DNA of 56,797 bases, from positions 1 through 56,797 of the forward strand of contig JAOPJZ010000023.1 of NCBI GenBank assembly GCA_025517525.1. Direction: 5' to 3'. This stretch comes from Natronosalvus hydrolyticus. Lineage in GTDB: Archaea > Halobacteriota > Halobacteria > Halobacteriales > Natrialbaceae. Each line of letters starts with the position of its first letter. The stretch's first letter is position 1. This document shows, one piece after another, positions 45,508-52,953 of this stretch. The position numbers were made by a program, and so were the translations under genes. The notes under the pieces were generated by a model that saw nothing but the letters and a program-made list of their open reading frames with translations, was not told the origin of the DNA and made no database searches.

Positions 45508-45806
45508 AGTATCACGTTAGATCGCAGTCGAGGGCTGTCGTGTTGATCGTCGCGTCCCCCGTTGTCCGTCTACAAGTCCATTCCGCACAACGGCAACACG
45601 GTCAGCGATATCGAACACGACGTTTCTCTCTTTCGACCCTAACCGGCGGCGTCCTAAATAGTTTTCTTACTGGGGCATCCTCACCGGGTCCGAAACCTCA
45701 CGGGAAACGTTACGGGTCGAGGATTTGTCGTGGGACCCGATAATCTTTCGAGTCGACCAGTCTCCCGGCACCCCTCGAGTCCGCCCCCATGCTACCGTTC
45801 TATCTA

Positions 45807-46148
45807 TCAAAACTTCGACTCGGCAGCCCGGATCGTTCCACTAACTCCCACGATCAACACGCCCAGTGGCTGGCGGTCAACCGCGTCGACACAGGCGATA
45901 GCGGCCCGCGCTGGGGCCACCATACCGTGTCGAACACGAACGATAGCTTCCCCCTGTTCGTCGTCGAACCGAAATCGAATCACCGTCAAATCGGCGTCTG
46001 CACTGCCAGGATCACCAAGCAAGTTCTGTCCCGCATACCAGAGTTCGCGCTGAAACGCACGCCGGTCGATAGAAACCCCCGGATTGCTCTCGAGAGAAAT
46101 CGCGAGATAGCGCCAGCGCGTTCGGAGATGCTTGGGAAGGTGTTTCAT
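45807..46148 (-). CDS. rnp2: RNase P protein component 2 (Pop5 homologue)
   Basis: 113 residues from MKHLPKHLRTRWRYLAISLE. FQRELWYAGQNLLGDPGSAD and VIRFRFDDEQGEAIVRVRHG are the Pop5/Rpp14 RRM-like core. It ends shortly after VSGTIRAAESKF, near the short end for the family. Archaeal Pop5 pairs with Rpp30 to activate the RNase P RNA in tRNA 5' maturation, and the Rpp30 gene is two genes upstream. The 34 codons of upstream open frame lie in the intergenic spacer and are not used. Confidence 0.92.
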   Translation of the reverse strand: MKHLPKHLRTRWRYLAISLESNPGVSIDRRAFQRELWYAGQNLLGDPGSADADLTVIRFRFDDEQGEAIVRVRHGMVAPARAAIACVDAVDRQPLGVLIVGVSGTIRAAESKF

Positions 46149-46206
46149 CGATGGGGGACGCTCGTGGGTTGTCGTTGCTGCCAGGTGCTCCCGTCTCGAG
46201 AAACCG

Positions 46207-46866
46207 TCACGCCTCGTCCCCTCGAGGTCGCTCAGCCACCAGAACACCAACCAGGTCGTGGACGCGTTCGACGGCCGTCAGCGAAAATCCGGCGTCGGTA
46301 AGTGCATCGGCGAGGACGCCAACGGTCGCCGGGTCGTCGACGGCAGGATCGTAAAACGACGCGCTCGAATCCGCTTCGTCGAAAAACAGCAGATCGCCGA
46401 GCACGAATCGCCGTGGTTCGAGGGCGCCAATGGTCTCGATTGCCTCCCGTTTTGCCGCATCGTCTAGATGGTGCATCGCGAAGTTGGACGTGACGATATC
46501 GACTTCCTCCGACTCGTTCTCGGACGCTGATTCACCACCGTGTGCGCCCCCTGGCCAGTTCGGCTCGCGGAACGTCCCGTACCCGAACGTGACGTTCTCG
46601 ACGCCGCGCTCTTCGGCCTTGGTGCGAGCGACGTGCATCATTTCGTCGCTGATATCCCGTCCAACGACGCATTCGGCATCCTCGGCGAGTGCCAGTGCAA
46701 TCGCACCGGTACCGGTGCCGAGATCGAGTACGGTATCGGATTCGTTCGGATTCGCATACTCGATGACAAGATTCGCACACGCCCGATACTCCGGCGAGCC
46801 AGCGTCGTCGTAGTCGGCCGCTTGCTCGTCGAACCTGGCCGCGTGTTCCTCAACGCTTCGTTTCAT
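46207..46866 (-). CDS. Class I SAM-dependent methyltransferase in the RNase P operon
   Basis: 219 residues from MKRSVEEHAARFDEQAADYD. Motif I is VLDLGTGTGAIALALA, followed by the acidic end of the second strand (VVGRDISDEM) and IVTSNFAMHHLDDAAKREAI (motif IV region). The substrate is not apparent; the N-terminal FDEQAADYDDA resembles small-molecule and ubiquinone-type methyltransferases. Its start lies 17 nt inside the rnp3 3' end, so it is coupled to Rpp30. A methyltransferase in this position is usual in haloarchaea, so an RNA or ribosome role is plausible but unproved. Confidence 0.88.
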   Translation of the reverse strand: MKRSVEEHAARFDEQAADYDDAGSPEYRACANLVIEYANPNESDTVLDLGTGTGAIALALAEDAECVVGRDISDEMMHVARTKAEERGVENVTFGYGTFREPNWPGGAHGGESASENESEEVDIVTSNFAMHHLDDAAKREAIETIGALEPRRFVLGDLLFFDEADSSASFYDPAVDDPATVGVLADALTDAGFSLTAVERVHDLVGVLVAERPRGDEA

Positions 46867-47563
46867 ATTGCCCCCGTTCGACCCCCGGCTCAATGAACGA
46901 ATCGGACTGGATCCGCCGATTTCGTGTTGCAAGATCGCCCCACTCCTCGAGTCCGGCCTCGACCCACGCCGAATCGAACCCGAGCTGTTCCCCCAGCGCA
47001 CACAGTTCTCGCGGTGCTCGTAACTCGAGCGGGCTATGAGGGTCGCTGCTGACGACGTAGGGCGCGTCGTAGTAGTCGACGATTTCGCGCAGCTTCCGTA
47101 ATGATTGGATCGCACGCACGCGACGCCCGCCGCTGGTCCGTAACACCGGCGCGAACGAAAACTCGAAGCGAACGCCGTTGTCGGAGGCCGCCTTCGCGAA
47201 TACGTGATTGATGTCACCGGAGCTGTCCATCGGATGGGCCAACACGTCGACTTTGTCCGTCTCGACCGCAAAGCGATTGATCGCATTGGTCCCCCCGTGG
47301 ATGGCCAAAAGCGTCCGCTCCGGTCGGTAGTTCCCCACCGAGCCACTGGCCTGATGTGGGTCCTCAGCCCTGATTTCGATCCCGTTTACGACGTCGATAT
47401 CGGCCGAGGCGTTCGCGACAGCGTCTTCGATCCGCGCCGAATCCACCCTCGAGTCGTCGTGGTTGCGAATCACGAGCCCCTCGTACCCGTATCTGGCCGC
47501 CGTCTCTATCCACCGCTCGAGCGACCCCTCGCCGTCGGGCGCGACGTGGACGGCCTCGTACAT
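46850..47563 (-). CDS. rnp3: RNase P protein component 3 (Rpp30 homologue)
   Basis: 237 residues from MYEAVHVAPDGEGSLERWIE. The PHP-like TIM barrel of Rpp30 shows in YGYEGLVIRNHDDSR, DVVNGIEIRAEDPHQASGSV, TLLAIHGGTNAINRFAVETD, KVDVLAHPMD and PYVVSSDPHSPLELRAPREL. It partners Pop5 in RNase P. The frame extends 20 codons upstream; the family start MYEAVHV is used. First gene of the block that continues through sdo1, divergent from the copper-binding protein gene. Confidence 0.94.
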   Translation of the reverse strand: MYEAVHVAPDGEGSLERWIETAARYGYEGLVIRNHDDSRVDSARIEDAVANASADIDVVNGIEIRAEDPHQASGSVGNYRPERTLLAIHGGTNAINRFAVETDKVDVLAHPMDSSGDINHVFAKAASDNGVRFEFSFAPVLRTSGGRRVRAIQSLRKLREIVDYYDAPYVVSSDPHSPLELRAPRELCALGEQLGFDSAWVEAGLEEWGDLATRNRRIQSDSFIEPGVERGQYETKR

Positions 47564-47738
47564 ACTCGATATATCGTTTCCGGGGGGTCTTGTGAATTGC
47601 GAGAGCGATAACGGGGGTTTCAAAGCGCGGCCGAGGGGCGAGTACTATCAGCTCGGCGACGCGAACCAGTTTAAAACCTGGATCATTTCCGAATCCAGAT
47701 ATGGGGACTGGACGAGACGGACGCCCGTCCACGCTGCA

Positions 47739-47779
47739 CATGCTACCTCCAGGTTTATGCGCCCTTTCGAGGTAGCATG
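47739..47779. promoter_or_regulatory. Perfect inverted repeat bracketing the promoter of the copper-binding protein gene
   Basis: CATGCTACCTC (47739-47749) and GAGGTAGCATG (47769-47779) are perfect 11 bp inverted arms separated by 19 nt. The spacer contains a TATA-like GGTTTATGC about 22-25 nt before the start codon, and the right arm includes the ATG at 47777. A bound dimer or tetramer would cover promoter and start. A metal-responsive repressor is inference. Confidence 0.6.
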
Positions 47780-48139
47780 ACGGCGATGGCCCTACTGGAG
47801 ATCAACCACATCGACGAGAACGATCGAATGGCCGACTGCATGGACAACTGTCTCGAGGCCGCACAGGCGTGTGAGTGGTGTGCCGACGAGTGCATCGGAA
47901 TGGGCGAGGAGATGGCTCGCTGCATCCGCCTTTGCCGGGACGTCGCCGATCTCACGACGATGCACGCGCGATTCATGGCGCGGAACTCGGACTACAGCAG
48001 TGATCTCGCGGAGACCTGCGCTGCCGCCTGCGAAGCGTGCGCAGACGAGTGCGAGCAACACGACCACGAACACTGTCAAGTCTGTGCCGAAACGCTTCGG
48101 GAGTGTGCCGACTCCTGTCGTGACATGGCACCCGCCTGA
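47777..48139 (+). CDS. Four-helix-bundle copper-binding protein (Csp/DUF326-like)
   Basis: 120 residues with 15 cysteines (21, 25, 32, 35, 39, 49, 53, 81, 85, 88, 92, 100, 103, 110, 114) arranged as CxxxC and CxxC pairs on four helices. Examples are CMDNCLEAAQACEWCADEC and CAAACEACADEC. This is the layout of copper-storage proteins, where thiolates inside the bundle bind Cu(I). There is no signal peptide, so it is cytosolic like Csp3. The start lies inside an inverted repeat that probably regulates it. The gene is divergent from rnp3 and its neighbour downstream is a membrane protein. Confidence 0.9.
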   Translation: MTAMALLEINHIDENDRMADCMDNCLEAAQACEWCADECIGMGEEMARCIRLCRDVADLTTMHARFMARNSDYSSDLAETCAAACEACADECEQHDHEHCQVCAETLRECADSCRDMAPA

Positions 48140-48327
48140 ACCGTCTTCCTCGCTCGAGGGTTCGGCCTGAACCCCCGATGGACCACTCGAAACATCGCCA
48201 CGAAAGAGGAGAGCCCGCAATATGAGCAACCGTCGATTGTGCGTCTCGTAAATACCACAACGACTGTCAGTCGCCGCGTCTGCCCGCCGGGTAATTAAGG
48301 GCATACGTGTGGTAGCACCCCTACCTG

Positions 48328-48897
48328 ATGACACCCGCAGAGACACTCCGACGACTTCGCTCGCTCACGAAGACCGAGGGACACACGGTCGAGGCTGATG
48401 ATCGACCGCAGCGAGATCACCTCGTTAGCGCCGTGGGTCGTGGCATACAGGCGGGATTCGTCGCGACGCTGATCATGACCGCCTTTCGGCTGCCTATCTT
48501 GCGATCACTGCCTCCCTCGGCGAACTTCTGGTCCCAGTACGTTACCGGTGAGGACCCGGAAACCCACCCCGTCGCTGGTCTCATCTTGCATTTCATTTAC
48601 GGGATTCAAGCGGGAGCCGTCTTTGGCGCCCTCTTTGCGCTGCAAGATGCCGAGCAATCGATCGAGCCCGAACAACGCGGTCTCGTCTGGGGAGCCGTCT
48701 ACGGGATGGCGCTGTCGGCTCTCGGCTCGCAGGTGATGCTGAAAGAACTCCTCGGTATTCGCCTCGATGCCGACGAACTCGCGCTTTTTCATGCTGGGCA
48801 CCTCGTCTACGGACTGTCGCTGGGAGCCTGGGTCGGCTCGCGGACCGAGGGCGCCGAAGACCCGGATGAAGAATACGAGTACGGGGGCGGGAACTGA
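48328..48897 (+). CDS. Membrane protein of unknown function (DUF6789/DUF1440-like)
   Basis: 189 residues. After a basic N-terminus of about 35 residues come about four membrane segments: GIQAGFVATLIMTAFRLPIL, PVAGLILHFIYGIQAGAVFG, GLVWGAVYGMALSALGSQVM and FHAGHLVYGLSLGAWVGSRT. Regular GxxxG patterns and H residues in the second and fourth helices resemble the small four-helix proteins sometimes called DUF6789 or YagU-like. A TATA-like TAATTAAG lies about 30 nt upstream. It follows the copper-binding protein gene by 190 nt, and a functional link is possible but unsupported. Confidence 0.7.
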   Translation: MTPAETLRRLRSLTKTEGHTVEADDRPQRDHLVSAVGRGIQAGFVATLIMTAFRLPILRSLPPSANFWSQYVTGEDPETHPVAGLILHFIYGIQAGAVFGALFALQDAEQSIEPEQRGLVWGAVYGMALSALGSQVMLKELLGIRLDADELALFHAGHLVYGLSLGAWVGSRTEGAEDPDEEYEYGGGN

Positions 48898-49039
48898 ACA
48901 GGTGCAGTCCAGGCTCGAATGGGCCACATGGCAGGCGACGAACGGCATAGTGTCTTCGCCACTTCGCCCGCGGTGCGGGCTGGAAGGTATTCCGTACCGC
49001 CTAAACGACAGCCGTGATACAAACATCTGGCCGTCAGAA

Positions 49040-49062
49040 AATACTCCATCTGGGATTTGAAA
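49040..49062 (-). repeat. Partial copy of the tRNA-Glu 3' end (att-like)
   Basis: TACTCCATCTGGGATTTGAA (49042 onward) matches the plus-strand 3' end of tRNA-Glu at 49923 (TGCTCCGTCTGGGATTTGAA) at 18 of 20 positions and in the same orientation. The flanking CAGAAA is shared too. A direct repeat of a tRNA 3' end about 880 nt downstream of the intact gene is the classic footprint of an element integrated at a tRNA. From 48898 to here I see no gene I can support. Confidence 0.6.
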
Positions 49063-49195
49063 CCGATGCAGTTCCTGGCTTCGCCACAACGACGTACCGA
49101 ATACAGTGCTGTGGGTTAGGCGGCCTGTCTGGCAGAAGCGAGTGCTATTGCCCACTTTCCGAACTACGCCGATACATGTATTCGACGGGCCACTC

Positions 49196-49711
49196 TCATC
49201 CCTCGGTAGTGGCATAAATCTCCAAGAGGCGACTCGAGATGCCATAAAAAAACAGGATCGTGGACGCAGCAACCTGAACCCAGGTTCCGACGAGGAGTTC
49301 CAGTAGATCACCCCTCGGAGCGCCGGTAGAAGCAACCACGAGGGAGAGAACTGCTGTTACTAGCAGAATCGTGGATGTCTTCGGATTCCACGGTTGGAAA
49401 ACCTCCGGCGGGTGCTGAGAGAGATAAACCCCTAAAACGACGATAGCCGCGGCAAGTGCTGCACTGATCACGACCGATGGCGCGAGCCACACCGTTATCT
49501 CATCACCCTGACAACCCAACAGTTCACGATGGATCATTTCTTCAGTGCACAGACGAGCCTGCGGAAGGACGGCGCTAATTACGTAGAGAGCGGCGGCAAC
49601 GAGTGCAATGAGCTCACCCCGGTTTGCGGCCTCTGTATCGAACCACCAAATTTGCACGTTGTCCTCGGAGTTCCGCTTCCAACTACGCTTTCTTGAATCT
49701 TCGGGTCGCAT
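49196..49711 (-). CDS. Small membrane protein between tRNA-Glu direct repeats
   Basis: 171 residues starting MRPEDSRKRSWKRNSEDNVQ. A basic N-terminus is followed by four hydrophobic segments: GELIALVAAALYVISAVL, APSVVISAALAAAIVVLGVY, ILLVTAVLSLVVAST and LVGTWVQVAASTILFFYGIS. I recognise no family. It is the only gene in the 880 nt between the tRNA-Glu gene and its partial copy, so it probably arrived with an integrated element. Composition is less acidic than neighbouring proteins. Confidence 0.62.
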   Translation of the reverse strand: MRPEDSRKRSWKRNSEDNVQIWWFDTEAANRGELIALVAAALYVISAVLPQARLCTEEMIHRELLGCQGDEITVWLAPSVVISAALAAAIVVLGVYLSQHPPEVFQPWNPKTSTILLVTAVLSLVVASTGAPRGDLLELLVGTWVQVAASTILFFYGISSRLLEIYATTEG

Positions 49712-49922
49712 GGTTCGCCGGCCCGTCTGCGCTAACAGAGCGTCACTGGAACAGGAATCCGTTACGCTTCAATCGGGCTTTACACGGCCATCGTCCCGAG
49801 GAAACCCCGACATAATCGAAAGGAAAACCACCTCGAGCCATCGCTCCTGTGCGGGCTGTGACGTGTCTACTGCAAATCCAGAATGGGATTTCCGTTGTTC
49901 ACGGAGTTGTTCCCAACAGAAA

Positions 49923-49997
49923 TGCTCCGTCTGGGATTTGAACCCAGGTCATCGGCTCGAAAGGCCGAAATGATTGGCCGGACTACACCAACGGAGC
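49923..49997 (-). tRNA. tRNA-Glu (anticodon TTC)
   Basis: On the minus strand the 75 nt fold as a full cloverleaf. Acceptor GCTCCGT pairs with ACGGAGC, with discriminator A. The anticodon stem is TCGGC/GCCGA around CTTTCGA (anticodon TTC). The T arm is CTGGG/CCCAG with TTCAAAT. No intron is present and CCA is not encoded. The 3' end is partly duplicated at 49040. Confidence 0.95.
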
Positions 49998-50170
49998 GGG
50001 GTTCGCATCCAATGCTTTCCCGGGGCTAATAAAAAGCGTTCCGTTCCGAGTCGAGGGTGTGAGTCTATCCCGTACCACACTCGAGTCACGCGTTTTTTCC
50101 GACGCGTTCACACACGACAATCCCGGAGGCGTGTCTGAACGCTTTTACTCCCGCCGTCGAATCCTCGAGT

Positions 50171-50908
50171 ATGCACTTCGTTCGTATTCGCGATCCTGCC
50201 GGAGCCGTCCGCCGTGGCCGCCTCGAGGACGGTGTTATTCACGTTAGCGACACGACGTACGAATTCGAAAGCGACGAGATCGACGTACTCGCTCCCTGTG
50301 AGCCATCCAAAATCGTCTGCATCGGTCGGAATTACGCCGACCACGCCGCGGAGATGGACTCCGACGTACCCGACCGCCCGCTGCTCTTTTTGAAGCCACC
50401 GAACACCATCGCGACGCACGGATCGAGCGTCACCGTTCCCGCGGGCAAAGAGCGAATCGACTACGAGGCCGAACTCGGCGTCGTCATCGGCGAACAATGT
50501 CATCACGTACCGGAGGCCGATGCGATGGACGTCGTCGCCGGATTCACCTGCGTGAACGACCTCTCGAATCGTGACGACCAGCGCCAGGAACAAAACTGGG
50601 TGCGCGGAAAAGCTTTCGACGGGGCGGCTCCCATCGGTCCGGTGCTTGCCACACCCGATGAAGTCCCCGCGGACGCGTCCGTCCGGTCTCGAGTCAACGG
50701 CGACCTGAAACAGGACGGCTCCCGAAGTCAACTTATTTTCTCCGTTCCCGAACTCATCGCCGAAATCACGACCTACCTCACCCTCGAGGAAGGGGACGTC
50801 ATCGCGACCGGTACACCGGAGGGCGTCGGACCACTGGCGGATAGTGACCAGGTCGAAATCGACGTCGAAGGTGTTGGCGTCCTCGAACACACTGTTCGAA
50901 TACCCTGA
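50171..50908 (+). CDS. Fumarylacetoacetate hydrolase family protein
   Basis: 245 residues starting MHFVRIRDPAGAVRRGRLED. The FAH core begins at IVCIGRNYADHAAEM. The metal-binding region is IDYEAELGVVIGEQC, followed by FTCVNDLSNRDDQ, NWVRGKAFDGAAPIGP and VIATGTPEGVGPL. Such enzymes hydrolyse or decarboxylate beta-diketo acids, for example acylpyruvates or oxaloacetate, with Mg2+. The precise substrate is not readable. Length fits the short FAHD1-like branch. A TATA-like GCTTTTACT lies about 27 nt upstream; single gene. Confidence 0.9.
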   Translation: MHFVRIRDPAGAVRRGRLEDGVIHVSDTTYEFESDEIDVLAPCEPSKIVCIGRNYADHAAEMDSDVPDRPLLFLKPPNTIATHGSSVTVPAGKERIDYEAELGVVIGEQCHHVPEADAMDVVAGFTCVNDLSNRDDQRQEQNWVRGKAFDGAAPIGPVLATPDEVPADASVRSRVNGDLKQDGSRSQLIFSVPELIAEITTYLTLEEGDVIATGTPEGVGPLADSDQVEIDVEGVGVLEHTVRIP

Positions 50909-50935
50909 GCGCGAGTAGACCGCTCGAGAGTGGGA

Positions 50936-51400
50936 CTACAGCCATTTGTGCAGTGCTGCTGAGAGTCCGCCAACAACGGCCCCGTAGAGCACGTGTCCAA
51001 GGCCACTTACAGGATTGAGCGCCGGAACCGAAGGGGCGGTCATCCCGACACTGCCGAGCCACAGTGGCATGAGAACGCCGGCAGCGCCCACCCAGAGGAC
51101 GGTCGCCCACACGATGCCGAGCGTGGTACTCGCGAGGACCCGGTTGTGGAACGGCTGGAGACGCCCCCACATGAAAAACCCGCCGTACACGAGCGCGAAG
51201 ACGATTGCATGCCAGAGGTGGAACACCCACCCGGCTGTCGTCCCCTCGGTGCCGTACAGAGCACCGACTGCCTGAATCATTCCCATCACCTCGTGCATGA
51301 CTACTCCCATGAGAATCCCGGCAACGAGGCCAGCGACAACGAGATGGCTCCAGTAACCAACGGTCAGTTCGACGTACTGTCTTTCGTGCGTAGTAGACAT
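50936..51400 (-). CDS. Four-helix membrane protein of unknown function
   Basis: 154 residues. Hydrophobic segments are LVVAGLVAGILMGVVMHEVM, TTAGWVFHLWHAIVFALVYG, TTLGIVWATVLWVGAAGVLM and GLGHVLYGAVVGGLSAALHK. The order of segments, the histidines in helices 2 and 4 and the HxxYG motif resemble the protein at 48328, so the two may be distant homologues. No function is recognised. Convergent with the FAH-family gene, 27 nt between stops. Confidence 0.7.
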   Translation of the reverse strand: MSTTHERQYVELTVGYWSHLVVAGLVAGILMGVVMHEVMGMIQAVGALYGTEGTTAGWVFHLWHAIVFALVYGGFFMWGRLQPFHNRVLASTTLGIVWATVLWVGAAGVLMPLWLGSVGMTAPSVPALNPVSGLGHVLYGAVVGGLSAALHKWL

Positions 51401-51612
51401 TGACTGATGCTATCGAGAGGACCAGATTACCGGTATCGCGTTCGTTCGTGACAGAGACACAACCGCAACCGTCGACTGAAAAATAACCGACGAACCGGTC
51501 ACCGGCGCAGGTTTATTGGACTCGAACACGAACGCCATCGCATGAACGCGTATTTCACAGACACGCAACCGAGTCAGCCAGCCACTCCACGCCGTCCCCT
51601 CGAGGTGAACCA

Positions 51613-52047
51613 ATGGCGATAGCGTTCGATGGACCGATTCTCGTTCCCGCTGCCGATCCTGACGACGGCGAAGCGACTGCACGCGCGCTCGCACCGCGAC
51701 TGGGTCCGGAGAGCAAGGTTTTGCTCGTCCACGTGATCGAAAAAGGCGGTGGTGCACCCGATAAAGCGCCACTCGAGAGTCGTAAAGAGTACGCACAGCA
51801 AGTGTTCGGCCGAACCCGAGCACCACTCGAGGATACGAGTGCGACCATCGAAACGGAGATACTGTACGGAACCGACGTCGTCGAAACGATTTACAAATCA
51901 GGTGCCGAACGAAAAGCGGAAGCCGTGGCGTTCGTACCCCGGAAAGCCAACCGGTTAGTGGAGATGCTCAGTGGAAACACTACTCGGCGGATGATCAGGG
52001 AAGCGACGTTACCGGTGATCGTGCTGCCGGTCAACGATCTCGAGTAA
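51613..52047 (+). CDS. Universal stress protein (UspA family)
   Basis: 144 residues starting MAIAFDGPILVPAADPDDGE. The UspA fold is visible in VLLVHVIEKGGGAPDKAPLE, the helix after ETEILYGTDVVETIYKSGAE and AVAFVPRKANRLVEMLSGNT. The last part, GNTTRRMIREATLPVIVLPV, corresponds to the Gx9G(S/T) ATP loop of ATP-binding Usps, but in altered form, so nucleotide binding is uncertain. Single-domain, cytoplasmic. Confidence 0.88.
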   Translation: MAIAFDGPILVPAADPDDGEATARALAPRLGPESKVLLVHVIEKGGGAPDKAPLESRKEYAQQVFGRTRAPLEDTSATIETEILYGTDVVETIYKSGAERKAEAVAFVPRKANRLVEMLSGNTTRRMIREATLPVIVLPVNDLE

Positions 52048-52121
52048 GTACGATTTTCGAACGTTTTGAGGGGCGAGCGATAACGGCCTGCCCCGGGCTA
52101 CGGCCGCTCATACTGACTGAA

Positions 52122-52200
52122 AAGGGTTTTGTACCAACGTACCGCCATCCGTCCATAACGGGGTCAGCGACCGGCAGTCCGTGACACAACGATTCCCGTG
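52122..52200 (-). repeat. Dispersed intergenic element, copy C
   Basis: Read on the minus strand this copy runs AATCGTTGTG, TCACG, then a 26 nt core, then GGCGGTACGTTGG and ACAAAACCC. Both flanks match copy D at 56651 in the same order, while the core matches copy D only as its reverse complement (20 of 26 positions). It lies between the universal stress protein gene and the 32-codon frame at 52270. Confidence 0.6.
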
Positions 52201-52269
52201 AAACGATATTACTCCTTGCTACTGCTGGTTGACCAAGAATCTCCGCCTTCGAGATGTCGAAAAAGCCGC

Positions 52270-52368
52270 CTATTCGTCGTCGTCCTGGCCCCGGTGCCAG
52301 ACGTTGGTCACGGAGGAACCGGATGGCGGTGTGTGGCTGACGTCTTTCATTGTGGTTTGCTTTGACAT
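52270..52368 (-). CDS. Possible 32-residue protein
   Basis: An ATG at 52368 opens MSKQTTMKDVSHTPPSGSSV, then TNVWHRGQDDDE and a stop. The acidic end, clean start and haloarchaeal-like composition suggest a real small protein, but no family is recognised and the frame is short. The flanking sequence is non-coding: copy C of the dispersed element on one side, about 160 nt of AT-rich sequence on the other. Confidence 0.4.
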   Translation of the reverse strand: MSKQTTMKDVSHTPPSGSSVTNVWHRGQDDDE

Positions 52369-52527
52369 ACCCCATTTTACCGATTCCGACCATATAACGG
52401 TTGCCTGAAACGAATATATACAGTATTATGTGTTAATATGCCACGGAGGTTGTAGACTGAGAGTGATGGCTGTGCTATCGGCACGGCTCGAGGGTGCTGT
52501 CTAAACAACGCGATTCAAAAAGGCTGT

Positions 52528-52830
52528 TCAGGCGGTCTGTTCGACAGCAATCGTTCCGTCAGCCTCCACCGTAACCATACATTCGCTGTATCCAAATGTG
52601 ACGCTCCCTCCATCTCGAAGCCCGTCGGCCCGCGGCTCGAAGAGTCGCTCGAGTGCGTCGACGTCGATCGCGTAGTGGAGTGGCTCAAGCCCTGTTACGT
52701 TGGTGTCGGTGACTGTCGCGACTGCCTCGGCGATGGCAACGCTCAGCGGTTCATCGTCGAGACGGTCGAAATGAGTAGTATACTGGTCAGCGGCTGTTCC
52801 GTGAAGTGATTGTGTAGATGAGTCAGTCAT
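52528..52830 (-). CDS. Stand-alone HalOD1 output-domain protein
   Basis: 100 residues from MTDSSTQSLHGTAADQYTTH. HalOD1 runs from about 24 to 95: DEPLSVAIAEAVATVTDTNV, then EPLHYAIDVDALERLFEPRA and GGSVTFGYSECMVTVEADG. HalOD1 is a haloarchaeal output domain of signalling proteins, with unknown partners. The frame extends 20 codons upstream; MTDSS is more likely. It lies 123 nt behind the Bat-type regulator on the same strand, and both borders of that gap carry a run of seven C (plus strand). Compare the decayed copy at 8610. Confidence 0.88.
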   Translation of the reverse strand: MTDSSTQSLHGTAADQYTTHFDRLDDEPLSVAIAEAVATVTDTNVTGLEPLHYAIDVDALERLFEPRADGLRDGGSVTFGYSECMVTVEADGTIAVEQTA

Positions 52831-52953
52831 GGTTTGTATCCCCCCCAGAGAGGAGTGTGCAGACGATTGCCCCTTTGCCAGTGACTGCAAAGAGTGTGGT
52901 CGTTAAGCACGTAAGTCGTTGCAATTTGTATGGTTAAGTGTTTAATCCCCCCC

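Noticed and set aside
52031..52393. 120-codon minus-strand frame in the gap after the universal stress protein
   Set aside because: It spans dispersed element copy C and the usp stop region, has basic composition and no motif; a 32-codon frame in another phase looks better.
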